A DNA stretch of 64,000 nt from Nocardioides sp. WS12 (GCF_014108865.1 NZ_CP053928.1:3596001-3660000); one strand, 5' to 3'. Positions 8,226-18,091 are shown, numbered from the stretch's first letter. The notes: generated from the sequence alone by a model not told the origin. A program made the numbers and translations.

Positions 8226-10448
8226 TCACGGTGCAGCCACCTGTCGCTCCTCGGGAGAGCCAAGCCACTGGTGCCCGTCGATCCGCATCGTGCGAACCAG
8301 CGCCTCGGCGGGGAGGGCAATACGACTGATCTTCCCGGCTAGCTCCCGCGACCGGGTCGGCCACACATTGATGTTCAGTTCCATCGGATACTGCGGGATC
8401 GGAGTGGGCGCCCAAGTGACTCGCTCATGAACGATCCGACCATCCACGCGCCAGCGAATCATCTCGGGCTGCCACTCGATCTCATATAGGTGCAGGTCCT
8501 TCGACGCATCGAAACCGAGATCGACCAGCATTGGCGTTCCTCGGTAGCCGTACTCGAACTTGTCCCCCGGGAGCCCGGGGTTGTAGAAGACATTTACCAG
8601 CATGTGCCGTGGCCGATGACCTGGGAATTCAACGTCGATCTCTTGACGCGGATTGTTCCGGTGCAGGAAGAACCCGGTCACGATGCCTGGTGCTGCCGCG
8701 GGCTGAATCTCGGCGGAGAATGTGCCATATCTGTAGGTGGCTTCACTTGCGATCGCGGCGGCAGAGAAGTCGCGCGCGGGACTCGACTGCTGGCGGACCG
8801 TGAGTACGAGCAGGTCGTCGACGCAACGTACGTTCGAGGGCGTGAAGACCGCGAGGTTTCCTGGAAACGTGTCGTCGCGCGTTCGCCAGAAGTGGTCCGC
8901 AGAGTTAGGTACGAGGGCGGACGCGGTCGGATCGGAGGGGCCGTCGTCGTTCCGGACGGCCGAGGCTGCCGCTGCGCGCACTCCTTGCCAGTCGCGGTGC
9001 GGGACGATCCAAGGCATGTTGTCCCAGCGCATCCGATGTACGGCCGCAGAATCTGCACCGGTGACGGCCACGGATTCACTCGAATCCAAGCCGCGCGGCA
9101 GATCCCGCGGGACCGATTCCAGGGCTCCTGACGGCCACGAGTGTGCGGGGTATTCCTGCCCGAGGAACGCCGTCAACTCTTCCCATTTGTCTGGTGCTTC
9201 AGGGTCCAGCAGGAGTGATGCCGATGCGGGTACCTCACCCAAGTTCGAGGCTGTGGTGGTGATGAACCTGGCAGTCGGGATCCGGGTTGAGAGTGCCGGC
9301 CAGACGTCCGGTGCGACCTCGGCAATGTTGACGTATGCATTGAAGATCCTGCCTTTACCATCGCCCCTAAGGCGCCCGCGCTCTTGTGCCGGGAGTTGCT
9401 GCAAGTCTGTGAGAACGCGATATCCGAGCATGGACAGCGCAACCCCGATCGCCGCGACGCCCGTCCCAGCGGATCCGGCCACGAAGACAGGACCTGGCAA
9501 TGCGCGGCGTGCAGGCAGAAGCGGCTTCTCATGCGCGATGGCGCCGACCTGCGCCAAGAGCGGAAGAATCGAGTAGCTATTCGATGAAGCGTCCGCCCCT
9601 CGTTGGCCAACAATCGATTCGCGCGTGGCGAGAACTCTCAGGCCATCGAACTGGTGGTTGATCCACAGGTCCACAGGGCCGCGCACGGGGAGACTAGCCA
9701 GCAGCCGCTTCGCACCAGACTTTGAAAGTACGTAGCCGGAGAGTTGCCACAAGCCGGTGCGGGGCGCGAAGACCTGTCGTGCAACGTCGTGGACCACGCC
9801 GGTCCTGTGCGCCTTCTTGTAAGACACGTAGAGAAGATCAAACATCGACTCCGGTGTTGCAGACGTCTGCGACTCGTGACCTCCCTTGGCCGCAGTCGTC
9901 GACGCGACGACATCAGCCCAGGCGGCGGACATGTCACGGCCGAATCTCCGTGTGAAGAATCCATCGTCTTCGAGAACAAGGGAGTAGTCGACGTCTCCCT
10001 CGGCGACGCGCCGCCACACACCGATGTGCGAGAGAGCAACAGCCACTTCCTGAGGCGACATCGTCACTTCTCGGGCCAGAGTCGCGGCGTCCGTGCTGAC
10101 TTTGGCGTCTGGTTGCACGAAGAGCTGCTCGGCGAGCGTGTACGTCGGATCAACTACATCAGCGTTCGCAGGGAGGTCGAGATGCCGGGCATCCACGGCA
10201 GAGAACCGGCGGGTTAGGTCAGATAGGGGGGAGCCGTCAGCGCCTCTGACCCGACCGAGTTCGGACCGAATGCGACTCCAGCGGTCGGCCTTCCGATCGA
10301 GGTTGATCACGAAGACTCGCTGGATGTGCGGGCCCGGTCCGCGAGTGCCGCTGAACGCCGTTGCTGACGTGCTTCCGAGTCGCCGGGAAGCAACTGCCCA
10401 ACGGTGACGGAGCTGCTCAAGCAGATCGCCGGGTTCCGTGAGGTTCAA
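8226..10448 (-). CDS. Three-domain protein: GT25 glycosyltransferase, sulfotransferase-like, GH16 glycosidase
   Basis: 740 residues. Residues about 43-285 are a family 25 glycosyltransferase domain (VFVINLDRKADRW, ALSHIGVWRRV, VLEDD with Glu160-Asp162). Residues about 318-440 resemble a sulfotransferase, with a P-loop-like AGSAGTG at 324-330 and the closing motif KWEELTAFLG. Residues about 515-725 are a GH16 jelly-roll domain with catalytic motif EIDVE (Glu603, Asp605, Glu607), the lichenase-type spacing. No signal peptide or membrane segment is visible. The only start available is TTG at 10448, which overlaps the stop of a short upstream frame (TTGA), so the true N-terminus is uncertain. Presumed role: making or remodelling a surface or capsular polysaccharide. 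Substrates unknown. Confidence 0.7.
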   Translation of the reverse strand: MNLTEPGDLLEQLRHRWAVASRRLGSTSATAFSGTRGPGPHIQRVFVINLDRKADRWSRIRSELGRVRGADGSPLSDLTRRFSAVDARHLDLPANADVVDPTYTLAEQLFVQPDAKVSTDAATLAREVTMSPQEVAVALSHIGVWRRVAEGDVDYSLVLEDDGFFTRRFGRDMSAAWADVVASTTAAKGGHESQTSATPESMFDLLYVSYKKAHRTGVVHDVARQVFAPRTGLWQLSGYVLSKSGAKRLLASLPVRGPVDLWINHQFDGLRVLATRESIVGQRGADASSNSYSILPLLAQVGAIAHEKPLLPARRALPGPVFVAGSAGTGVAAIGVALSMLGYRVLTDLQQLPAQERGRLRGDGKGRIFNAYVNIAEVAPDVWPALSTRIPTARFITTTASNLGEVPASASLLLDPEAPDKWEELTAFLGQEYPAHSWPSGALESVPRDLPRGLDSSESVAVTGADSAAVHRMRWDNMPWIVPHRDWQGVRAAAASAVRNDDGPSDPTASALVPNSADHFWRTRDDTFPGNLAVFTPSNVRCVDDLLVLTVRQQSSPARDFSAAAIASEATYRYGTFSAEIQPAAAPGIVTGFFLHRNNPRQEIDVEFPGHRPRHMLVNVFYNPGLPGDKFEYGYRGTPMLVDLGFDASKDLHLYEIEWQPEMIRWRVDGRIVHERVTWAPTPIPQYPMELNINVWPTRSRELAGKISRIALPAEALVRTMRIDGHQWLGSPEERQVAAP

Positions 10449-10937
10449 CGGCGTGACCCAGTGCCGGCAAACGCGGCCGAGATGGTCATTCGTTCACGTT
10501 CCACAAGCGCCATTTCCTTCGTCGTGGGTGTGCGACCCGTCGGCCACGCAGACGCCCCAATCGACTTGGTGGAGTTCCAAGACCCGAGGGCGCTGACCGT
10601 TGCAGACCCGACCCTAGCGAGGACCCCCGACGAGTACCGCCGACCCGACGGCTGACCAGCGCTGGGGTTGGAGACTACGAATCCATCCGCTGACCAAGCA
10701 CCAACGTGGTCTCCGCTCCGACGGCTGCGGAAAACTCGCACTGATGGCGTCCTCACATCGCAATGCCCTGCGCGGGCAATGGTTCAGTGCACACTGATCG
10801 CGGCCGTCGACCACAGCGAGGAAAGCCAGGCGATGCGGCTGAGAGCGACAAGCTTTGGAACCTCACAGGTGTATAGACAGTCGCGAAGGCTATTGATGGC
10901 GGCGGCGGCGAGAACTTCGGGACGTGTCCAATGAAGG
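10449..10937. other. 489-bp gap without a convincing gene
   Basis: Separates two minus-strand genes. A short minus-strand frame ending at 10445 (tail MALVERERMTISAAFAGTG) abuts the TTG start of the GT25/GH16 gene and could provide translational coupling, or be a frameshifted 5' end. Codon quality is poor elsewhere. Confidence 0.5.
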
Positions 10938-13900
10938 TCAGGTCGAGCTAAGGAAGGCGCTCAAGTCGTCAAGCATGATGATCGGTACATCCGTCGTGTT
11001 TAGGTAGCTACCGAGCAGACGTTGGTCGGTCACGACCAGGGGTCGGAACCGTCGGCCCGGATCCGTCTCGAGGCCTAACGCACGTTCGACTTCGCGGCAG
11101 TGTTCCTTCAGGGCATCGGATCGCGCTTGGACGCGGACGACCGCCGACTTCGGGCCGTCGATCAGTCCCTTGGCTTCGTTAGCCATCTCATGGGGCGTTC
11201 GCGCGGCCTCGAGTGCCTTAGCTTCGATCACGACGACGTCGCCGGACTGGCTGACAGCGAGGATGTCGACGTCGCCGAGGTCCTGTCCGTAAACATTGCG
11301 AAGGTTCAGGGTGCCAGCACGCCTGAACCGCCTTCTGACTGCAACGGCGCCGGCTTCACGGGCGCTCTTCTCAACGATGATCTCGAACCTGTCGCCCTTG
11401 GCGTTGAGTGCGGCGGAGATGGCCCTTCTCATCGGTTGGGTTCGTGCGCGCAACCGGCCAGTCGCGTGTCGTTCATACCAATGTTGAGCCGTGAGGAAGA
11501 CGTTCCGATGGCCGAACAGGATCGCGTCGGGGTGGGTAGCGTCGCCGTCGCCGTCGCCGTCGCCATTCGACATCCGTGTCAGAGGCGCGAAGACGAGCGG
11601 TTGGCGAAGATAGGACCTGTTGCGGTTGAAGGTCCATGGGAAAACGTCTCTCTGAGCAGCCCAATAGTCCTCCATGGGCTTGAGGGAAAGTGCTTCGAGC
11701 AAGTGAATCGCGCTCGTGTCATCCGTATCCAATGCCGTCCTGACGACTTCGACCGCCACGGCATGTTCCAGAACGCCAAGGTCTTCCTGGCCGAGCCTGC
11801 GTGAGGCATCGATGAGCGCTGCGCAAGCGTTGACGAGATCGGTGTAACTGAACCCGTACTCAATCCTGGCCAACTCGTCCATCTCGTCGGCGATACGCAC
11901 CTCAACAGCGCTGGGATCGCTCGCGGCTTCATCTACGGGCGGACTGCTGAAGGCCGGCGCGTCGTCGAGAAGGTGCGAGTCTGGCTGCCAGTCTTCTTGT
12001 GCAATCAGCCGGGCGTCAGTGAGTGCCTCGCTCGCTAGCGCTTCGCTGAACGCGTCTCGTGCTGGGCCGTAGTGTTCGTCGTCCCAGTCGATGCCGAGTC
12101 TGCCGGACGGCAGTCGGCTGACTTGGTGATCGGCAAGGTTGAATTGGAGCGTGTCAGACAACTGTCCCTTGCTGATGATCTCAGCTGCGAGCGCGATCAT
12201 GAGGTCCGTTCGCTCGCGCGTCAGTGGCGTAGATCCGCGCGGTCGCCTGGCCGAAAGAAGTTCGACCAAGAATCGGAGTGCGATGCTTGTCTCGGCAGTC
12301 TTGTTTCGCCGCTCCTGCATCTGCTTGATGTTGCCCGCATCTTGTCCAAAGCAGGCGATTCGCGATGGCAGTTGCCTGGCTTCGGTGGCGGTCTCGTGTA
12401 TGAGCGCCTCCCAAAGCATCGCGAACCGAGGCAAGGCGCTCGCAGCGTCCAGTTGGTCGATCTCCGAGGTGAGCCAGTCGATGAGGAATGCAGTCACGTT
12501 CTGGTTCAAGAAGCGGGTTCGCTCCGTGCTCGGGATCGGCCCGACTGGGATGCCGAGTTCGGCTAGATGTTCGCCAACCCGATCCAGCACGATCGCCACT
12601 GCTGCGTCTCGGACGCGCCGGGCGGGCGGGAGGCATCCTGGCCAGTACAGCGGGTTATCGTCTGAGGAAATCATGTGCGTCAGTTGCTTGTGTCCAGGCG
12701 GAGCGACAGCGTCTAGGAGTCGGCACTTCTCCGCTGCGGTCCACACGACTGGTTGCGCGATGCCCCCCACCGGCTCCTGCGGCTCATCAGCAAGCGCGCA
12801 AAGCCCGTCGATGAGCTCGCCGACGAGCGTGCGATCGCGGACGTTGGGCGGTTCGCCATCCTCTGTCTGCGCGGGCGGTCGCAATCGCAAGGTGAAGCCC
12901 ACCGCTGGCTTGTCATCAAGTGGGGAGGTAGACGACGAACCGCGGATCAGCTTGGCCCAACCCTTGACGGCCGCTCCCACGAGCACCGCGTCGGCCCTCG
13001 GTGTCGTCGCGCCCTCAACGGACACCCTTAGGTCCTCGATCCTTAGGTCAGCGTCGACAACGAGGTCAACGCCGCGCGGGATTGCGTCAAAGAGATCGGG
13101 GGCGGCCAGACTCAGCTGCCACAGCCAGTACGCGATCGATTGAGCGAGGTGACTCTCGAGCTCCGTTGGAGTATCGGCGATCGCGACATGATTCGTATTC
13201 GCATTGTCGTGCACTCTTGGCCGGGTCTCGTCCTCACGACGCCGCTCGTCTGAGGCGAGCTCGACAACTTCGCTTCGCCCTGTGGCGCCCGCAGTCTGTG
13301 TCCGGCATCGTGTCCAAACGGTTCGTCCACTCATGCTGGCGATGCACACCCGCTCATCAGCCAGCACCGTTGAGATTGGGCTCGCGTCACCATGACAAGC
13401 GAGCGCGCGGGCAACCCCCTTGTCAAACAACACGTAGGGCGGCCCGGCCTCTCGTGCTACTTCGGCACGCAGGTCTTGTGCTGTCCCCACGCCAAGCGAG
13501 ACATGAGTCGGTAGACCATCGTCCGAGAGGTAGAAGCTCTCGCGGTAGTCGCGAAACACGCTGAACGGATCCAAGATCGAGAAGACCGTCACGTTGGCAT
13601 GCTCGTGCAGACGCTGGTAGGCCTTGGCGAAGTACCAAAGTGCCAGCGAATCGACACCCGGCGCCGCGGCGAGAGTCCTGAGTTCGTCGATCGTGCTGTG
13701 AAGGCCAGGGCTTTCGGAGTGCTCTGCAAGGAATGCCCAATCTCGGCCCAGATTGACCAGCAGATCGATGGTCAGCACCTTGTCTGCCGGATGCTCGACG
13801 GGGTCTACGTCGATCGGCGGAGTCTGAGCGTGGCCCCAGATGCTCAGCTCGTCGTACTCGCTCAGGTCATCGACAACGAGGCGTACGTCCATGAGCTTGT

Positions 13901-15032
13901 CTCCATCGAACGGTGCAACGAAGCGCGAACGCCAATGGCGTTCCGCATCGCGAGCGAACCCCTCGCCTCGAGGTTGCTTCCAGCCAACCTCCTTCAATGA
14001 ATCATCGGCGAGAGGCTCCAACCAGAAGCGAACATCCAACACGCTGATTGCCTTGACGGCCGCGACGAGATCATTGAGACACCCGTGCTCACGCGCCTCG
14101 GTGACGACTAGGTGGCGAAGGGATGCGGCCAGCGCGGTGGGCGCGGCGACAACGAGGCCCAGGTGGGTCGAGACCAACGGGCGTGTCGCAAGGAGTCCAT
14201 TGTCGACGAGACCATCCGTGCCCGGTCCAACCGTTTCCCACGGATACAGGGAATCGTCGCTAGTCGCCATGCTCTCAAGCCACTCGGGACGGTTCGACTG
14301 CGCACTCAGCCGATCGTTGGCGGGCTCGTCGTTTGCAGTGCTACGGCGAACGAATGCGCCTGTCTCTCCGTGGCTTTGAACGAAGCAAGATGCGAGGAAT
14401 CTGGCCTGATGGTCAGGGTAGGAGCCGAACAACTCCTCCGGATCGAAGATCACCAACTCAGACTGCCGAGCGAGAGTAGAAGCCCCGGGAACGTTCACAG
14501 ATCGTGTCAACGGCGGCGCCTCCTCAGCCAGTGACCGTTCGAAGCGACCACAAAGCGTGTCGCTGAGCGAGAGAATGAAGCGTGCCGCGCACCTGACACG
14601 TTGCTGAAAGATCGCGGGAAACTGCACTTCGGACTGCGCGAACACCGCCCGCAATAGCCGATCGGCTATCGAAGCCGATTCGGATGCCAACCCGTTGAGC
14701 GCCAAATAGCGCGACGGCGGGACCAGGACCTCGCCGACCGGGAAACCCTCGTAGGGATCCAGTTGCAACAGTATGTATTCACCTCCGACCTCGTCAGCCT
14801 TGAGTAGGCGGCGGATCGTGGATGATGAGAGCACCTTGCCCGGCGCGGTTGGCTGCCGGGCAGCGAACAGTGAAAGGCGTTCCAGAATCAGAAGCTCGGT
14901 CACGTTCTCCAGGTCCATCTGCAGCGCGGCTGATGCGGCGAGAACGCGCGCGGTGTCGGTCTGGCCGAGGAGGGTCTCGATCACCCGCTGACCGTAACGG
15001 TGTCCACCGACACATCCAGATCTGCCGGTCAC
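10938..15032 (-). CDS. Giant uncharacterised protein with C-terminal PD-(D/E)XK nuclease motif
   Basis: 1364 residues, GTG start at 15032 (a second in-frame GTG lies 16 codons later). I do not recognise residues 1 to about 1150, which show no P-loop, helicase or methylase motif and are mostly mixed alpha/beta. Residues about 1225-1364 form a restriction-endonuclease-like fold: GQDLGDVDILAVS (Asp1254, Asp1256) followed by VVVIEAKAL (Glu1270, Lys1272), i.e. a D-x(n)-E-x-K nuclease core, preceded by RRFRRAGTLNLRNVYG. A GDGDGDGD run about 90 residues earlier is encoded by a hexamer repeat. It lies amid defence genes, so a stand-alone antiphage or anti-plasmid nuclease is plausible but inferred. 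The NERD-type or Mrr-type nuclease superfamilies are the nearest analogues of the C-terminus. Confidence 0.75.
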   Translation of the reverse strand: MTGRSGCVGGHRYGQRVIETLLGQTDTARVLAASAALQMDLENVTELLILERLSLFAARQPTAPGKVLSSSTIRRLLKADEVGGEYILLQLDPYEGFPVGEVLVPPSRYLALNGLASESASIADRLLRAVFAQSEVQFPAIFQQRVRCAARFILSLSDTLCGRFERSLAEEAPPLTRSVNVPGASTLARQSELVIFDPEELFGSYPDHQARFLASCFVQSHGETGAFVRRSTANDEPANDRLSAQSNRPEWLESMATSDDSLYPWETVGPGTDGLVDNGLLATRPLVSTHLGLVVAAPTALAASLRHLVVTEAREHGCLNDLVAAVKAISVLDVRFWLEPLADDSLKEVGWKQPRGEGFARDAERHWRSRFVAPFDGDKLMDVRLVVDDLSEYDELSIWGHAQTPPIDVDPVEHPADKVLTIDLLVNLGRDWAFLAEHSESPGLHSTIDELRTLAAAPGVDSLALWYFAKAYQRLHEHANVTVFSILDPFSVFRDYRESFYLSDDGLPTHVSLGVGTAQDLRAEVAREAGPPYVLFDKGVARALACHGDASPISTVLADERVCIASMSGRTVWTRCRTQTAGATGRSEVVELASDERRREDETRPRVHDNANTNHVAIADTPTELESHLAQSIAYWLWQLSLAAPDLFDAIPRGVDLVVDADLRIEDLRVSVEGATTPRADAVLVGAAVKGWAKLIRGSSSTSPLDDKPAVGFTLRLRPPAQTEDGEPPNVRDRTLVGELIDGLCALADEPQEPVGGIAQPVVWTAAEKCRLLDAVAPPGHKQLTHMISSDDNPLYWPGCLPPARRVRDAAVAIVLDRVGEHLAELGIPVGPIPSTERTRFLNQNVTAFLIDWLTSEIDQLDAASALPRFAMLWEALIHETATEARQLPSRIACFGQDAGNIKQMQERRNKTAETSIALRFLVELLSARRPRGSTPLTRERTDLMIALAAEIISKGQLSDTLQFNLADHQVSRLPSGRLGIDWDDEHYGPARDAFSEALASEALTDARLIAQEDWQPDSHLLDDAPAFSSPPVDEAASDPSAVEVRIADEMDELARIEYGFSYTDLVNACAALIDASRRLGQEDLGVLEHAVAVEVVRTALDTDDTSAIHLLEALSLKPMEDYWAAQRDVFPWTFNRNRSYLRQPLVFAPLTRMSNGDGDGDGDATHPDAILFGHRNVFLTAQHWYERHATGRLRARTQPMRRAISAALNAKGDRFEIIVEKSAREAGAVAVRRRFRRAGTLNLRNVYGQDLGDVDILAVSQSGDVVVIEAKALEAARTPHEMANEAKGLIDGPKSAVVRVQARSDALKEHCREVERALGLETDPGRRFRPLVVTDQRLLGSYLNTTDVPIIMLDDLSAFLSST
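11541..11564. repeat. (GTCGCC)x4 tandem repeat inside the giant nuclease gene
   Basis: Four exact hexamers, encoding the alternating GDGDGDGD segment on the minus strand. Length changes by whole units would keep the frame, so this would alter linker length and not switch the gene off. Confidence 0.8.
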
Positions 15033-15288
15033 CGCCCCGGGAACAGATCCGAGAATCCATCTGCGCCAATCACTCGTAGCGGTGCCTCACCCCCTGTGTT
15101 GGCGGCAGCGCCCTCAGGGCAGCACGGCGAAGGAGCGACTGCGAATGCGGCTGTCCAACGGCAGCAGCAAACGCACCGATCCGCCGCGACAACCGCGCGC
15201 TTGTTCCGATCCGGCTTTGACCTGCACGAATGTCCTACGACCGCGCCGGCTGTGGCCTACGGTGCGAGTGAACTCGGAGGGACGTGGA

Positions 15289-16482
15289 ATGACAGCATCG
15301 TCGACGGCAGTCGTGGTCGTGCTCAATGGGGTCCGTGTACCCATCGATCGGGACGTCTTCGTCTCCCTCTTCCACAACTCCGTCGTTGCCAGCTACGCCG
15401 ACATTCGCAAGGCCCTGGACGGACGATCGATGCCATTCAAGACGTTCCTCAAACTCGCCAACCAGGCCCAGATCCCATACCCGCTGTTCTTCGCTCCCCT
15501 TGATGTCGTCGAGGAGCAGGTGCGGATGAAGACCGAGAAACTGATGGCTGGATTCACCAAGCAGTCGTTCTCGATGCACGCGCGTCACAAGGTTGAGCTC
15601 TGCGATGTCGAACTCATCATCAAGGACTTGATGCGCAAGCAGCAGATGTTGCGCCGCTATGACCCCACGCTGGGACCCAACACGCTGGTCGGGGTGGTGA
15701 AGAAGTCAAGGCGCTCCGTGGATGAAGACGCCACTCGACTGCTCAATGTCGTGGGGCTGAGTCTTCCCGAGATCAGGGCGGCGAGAACCAAGGAGGCGGC
15801 GGTTGACCTTCTCATCAGCCGACTGGAGGCCAAGCAAGTCCTTGTCTCACGCAGCGCCCAGCACCACATGCCGCAGGAGATGCCACCGCGAGCCAAGTTC
15901 AGCGGCATGACCATCAAAGACAAGCGAGTCCCGTTCATCTTCCTCGCCAGCGGCAACGAAGGAGACCACCTCGAGCCGGCGGGCCGACGGCTGTTCACGC
16001 TGGTGCTTCTCACCGTGCTCATTGGCCAGGAGACCTTCACGCCAGTCAACTACGACGGCCACACGAAGGATGAGCACTACCCTCGCGCGCACGAGATAGC
16101 CGGCGAAATCCTCATGCCCCGGATCGAACTGAGAGACATGACGTTCCCGGACCTCGACGCTGTGAAAGAAGCGGCGATGAAATTCAAAGTCACACCCAGC
16201 GCCGTCGCGATGCGCGCCCGGCACCTGCGCTGCATCGAGCGAGACGAGTTCGTCGCCTTCATGGACGAGCTCGAGGAGGAATACAACCATCGACCCAAGA
16301 CCGTCATGCAGAGCCCCGCTCCAGTCAAGGCACTACTCAAATACAACGGGACCGAATGCTCACGCCGAATGCTCGGGCTCCTCGATGCCAAGCATGTGAA
16401 CCGGGCCGAGTTCCGGCGGGTGATGTTCTTCAATAAGCTCGCTGCATCTCAGATCAGCGACTTCCGGGCGGCGGTCGGATGA
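15289..16482 (+). CDS. Degenerate ImmA/IrrE-like protein, partner of the PIN protein
   Basis: 397 residues from the ATG at 15289, with GGAGGG six bases upstream; the longer in-frame extension to 15082 is rejected. The C-terminal half follows the ImmA/IrrE (COG2856) plan: EIAGEILMPRIEL, then KFKVTPSAVAMRARHL. However, the segment where the zinc-binding HExxH helix normally lies reads FTLVLLTVLIG, so the metallopeptidase site appears lost. N-terminal part: helical. The stop overlaps the PIN-like gene (ATGA). ImmA/IrrE-family genes paired with PIN-type (DUF4411-like) toxins are a known two-gene module, in which this protein would be the antitoxin or regulator. Function inferred from pairing. Confidence 0.6.
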   Translation: MTASSTAVVVVLNGVRVPIDRDVFVSLFHNSVVASYADIRKALDGRSMPFKTFLKLANQAQIPYPLFFAPLDVVEEQVRMKTEKLMAGFTKQSFSMHARHKVELCDVELIIKDLMRKQQMLRRYDPTLGPNTLVGVVKKSRRSVDEDATRLLNVVGLSLPEIRAARTKEAAVDLLISRLEAKQVLVSRSAQHHMPQEMPPRAKFSGMTIKDKRVPFIFLASGNEGDHLEPAGRRLFTLVLLTVLIGQETFTPVNYDGHTKDEHYPRAHEIAGEILMPRIELRDMTFPDLDAVKEAAMKFKVTPSAVAMRARHLRCIERDEFVAFMDELEEEYNHRPKTVMQSPAPVKALLKYNGTECSRRMLGLLDAKHVNRAEFRRVMFFNKLAASQISDFRAAVG

Positions 16483-16916
16483 GCACCCGTTACCTCGTCG
16501 ATAACAACGCCCTCATCGCGCTGAAGCGTGACTTCGTTGCCAGCGCCTTCTTCCGTGCCCACTGCCAGGTAACGACCGACGTCCTGCACGAGGCGAGCGA
16601 ACACCCCCACCTCAGCCAACTGAAAGCGGGAGCGTACCCGCTCACGCCCGCAGTGCTGGAAAATGTTCGGACCGTGATGGCGAGCGTCGAAGTCGGCGAC
16701 ATTGGCCTGGTCGATCTGTACAGGAACAAGGGCACAGCCGACCCAGGACTCATCGCATCCGCACTCGATGCGATTACGGCCGACGAGGATGCGTTGTTCA
16801 GCGACCACTGGGTGATCGTCACCAATGATGGCGCCGTCGAGGAAGCGGCAGCTCGACATGGGGTTGCAACCATCAAGCCCGACGAACTCGCCGTACTCGT
16901 CGATGAGATGAGCTGA
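16479..16916 (+). CDS. PIN-domain ribonuclease-like toxin (DUF4411-like)
   Basis: 145 residues, ATG overlapping the upstream stop (ATGA). PIN-fold acidic residues can be placed: Asp8 in YLVDNNALIALK, Glu38 in DVLHEAS, Asp88 in TADPGLIASAL and Asp117 in VTNDGAVEEAA. PIN proteins of this size are Mg-dependent RNases, often VapC-like toxins. The upstream ImmA/IrrE-like gene is the likely antitoxin partner. The spacing of the motifs is closer to DUF4411 than to classic VapC. Cytoplasmic. Confidence 0.72.
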   Translation: MSTRYLVDNNALIALKRDFVASAFFRAHCQVTTDVLHEASEHPHLSQLKAGAYPLTPAVLENVRTVMASVEVGDIGLVDLYRNKGTADPGLIASALDAITADEDALFSDHWVIVTNDGAVEEAAARHGVATIKPDELAVLVDEMS

Positions 16917-17018
16917 CAGACGAGCCGGGTGGACCGGCCGCGTCATTGTGCCGCAACAGTCCCGGATCCCTCGGCACCTGCCCAACCGACAACAACATGG
17001 CCCGCCTACACAGACCTC

Positions 17019-17825
17019 CTAGAACAGCGGTGAGTCATCCATCGAACTTCGAATGACTTGGCAGCTGATGTCAGTCGTCGTCACGACGTTCTTCACGACC
17101 TGAGCGAACCAATCTTGCGTGTCCGGCGCTATATACACCGTATCGACAAGAATCTCCAGATCGACGGGAACCGATACCCCTGGCGGCACTGGAGCCTCCC
17201 AATCCCACGCTGGTGGGCCATCCGGGTCCTTTGTATTTGCAACGTACGTCGGGGGGCTCATTGTGACGAGCCGCACCTCTCGCTCGTACTCGAAGCTGAG
17301 CCGCTTGCGTACGATGGGGTCGAACACATTCCTGTCAGGAATGAAAGTCGTCGCGTAGTTGATGTACTCAACTTTGCCGAGATAGAGCGGCTGTTTCTCG
17401 TCATTGCGCAGCGCTGCGTCAAGGCGCCCAACCGTCGACCGAACCGCGACGCCTCTACCCTCCTGCTGATAGATGCGCCACATTGCCGCTGACTCATTGG
17501 GGTTCATGTGCCAGCAGTTGACGCTCACCGAAGTCGACTTTCGCGTTCCGAGTTGAGCGAGCATCTCCTCGCGGCCCGGCCCCGCAACTGCGCCGTTACT
17601 CCTGGCTAGGGCAAGGAATGAGTCAACCCACACCTCTCGAGCCTGGACCGTTGGGTAGCTGAACGCACCCTCGTGAGGATCGCCAAGAAGGTCCAGCCTC
17701 GCCAACCACAGCGAACCTGTTTGAAGCAGCGACATGAAGCGGGCGAGGTCCATGTACCGCCAGATAACAACGTCATCCGCAGGGACATCGAAGGAGGGGT
17801 GTTCCCGATCAATCACAATCTCCAC
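17019..17825 (-). CDS. DUF2971-family protein
   Basis: 268 residues from a GTG at 17825. The frame is open up to a GTG at 18092 that touches the stop of the upstream gene (TAGTG), but those extra 89 codons are arginine-rich with rare codons (AGG, ATA, CTA), so the shorter form is preferred. Conserved features of DUF2971 are present: IWRYMDLARFMSLLQTGSLW, LGDPHEG, NCWHMNPNESAAMW, IYQQEGRGVAV and FEYEREVRLV. The family's biochemical function is unknown; members are frequent in mobile and defence islands. Same strand and just downstream of a small membrane protein gene. Confidence 0.68.
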   Translation of the reverse strand: MEIVIDREHPSFDVPADDVVIWRYMDLARFMSLLQTGSLWLARLDLLGDPHEGAFSYPTVQAREVWVDSFLALARSNGAVAGPGREEMLAQLGTRKSTSVSVNCWHMNPNESAAMWRIYQQEGRGVAVRSTVGRLDAALRNDEKQPLYLGKVEYINYATTFIPDRNVFDPIVRKRLSFEYEREVRLVTMSPPTYVANTKDPDGPPAWDWEAPVPPGVSVPVDLEILVDTVYIAPDTQDWFAQVVKNVVTTTDISCQVIRSSMDDSPLF

Positions 17826-18091
17826 CGTAGCGGGGCATGTCGCCGGCCCGGACCCATTCCGGCGCCCCTCATCGCACAAGCCATCAGGCCACTGGAAGAG
17901 GCGTGGTTGTTTGTATGTCGTGCACCGACGCTCTCGAGCTCGTCCGCCTTCGACTTCTATCCTCGTAAGTAGCCGGACGGACCGGCTTGCGTGACAACGC
18001 TGTTTGCTTCGCGTCAGCCTGGGCCTGACCCAATCCGCCGCAAGAGCGGCAGCTTCGCGGGGGCATTGCGGCAGACGTCGTGCCCTGTTCA

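Noticed and set aside
10449..10756. A separate small gene ahead of the GT25/GH16 gene
   Set aside because: Weak coding signal apart from the last 20 codons. It may be a coupled leader or a frameshifted 5' end, but not enough to annotate.
11541..11564. (GTCGCC)x4 as a phase-variation switch
   Set aside because: The unit is six bases, so gain or loss keeps the frame. It can only vary a Gly-Asp linker.
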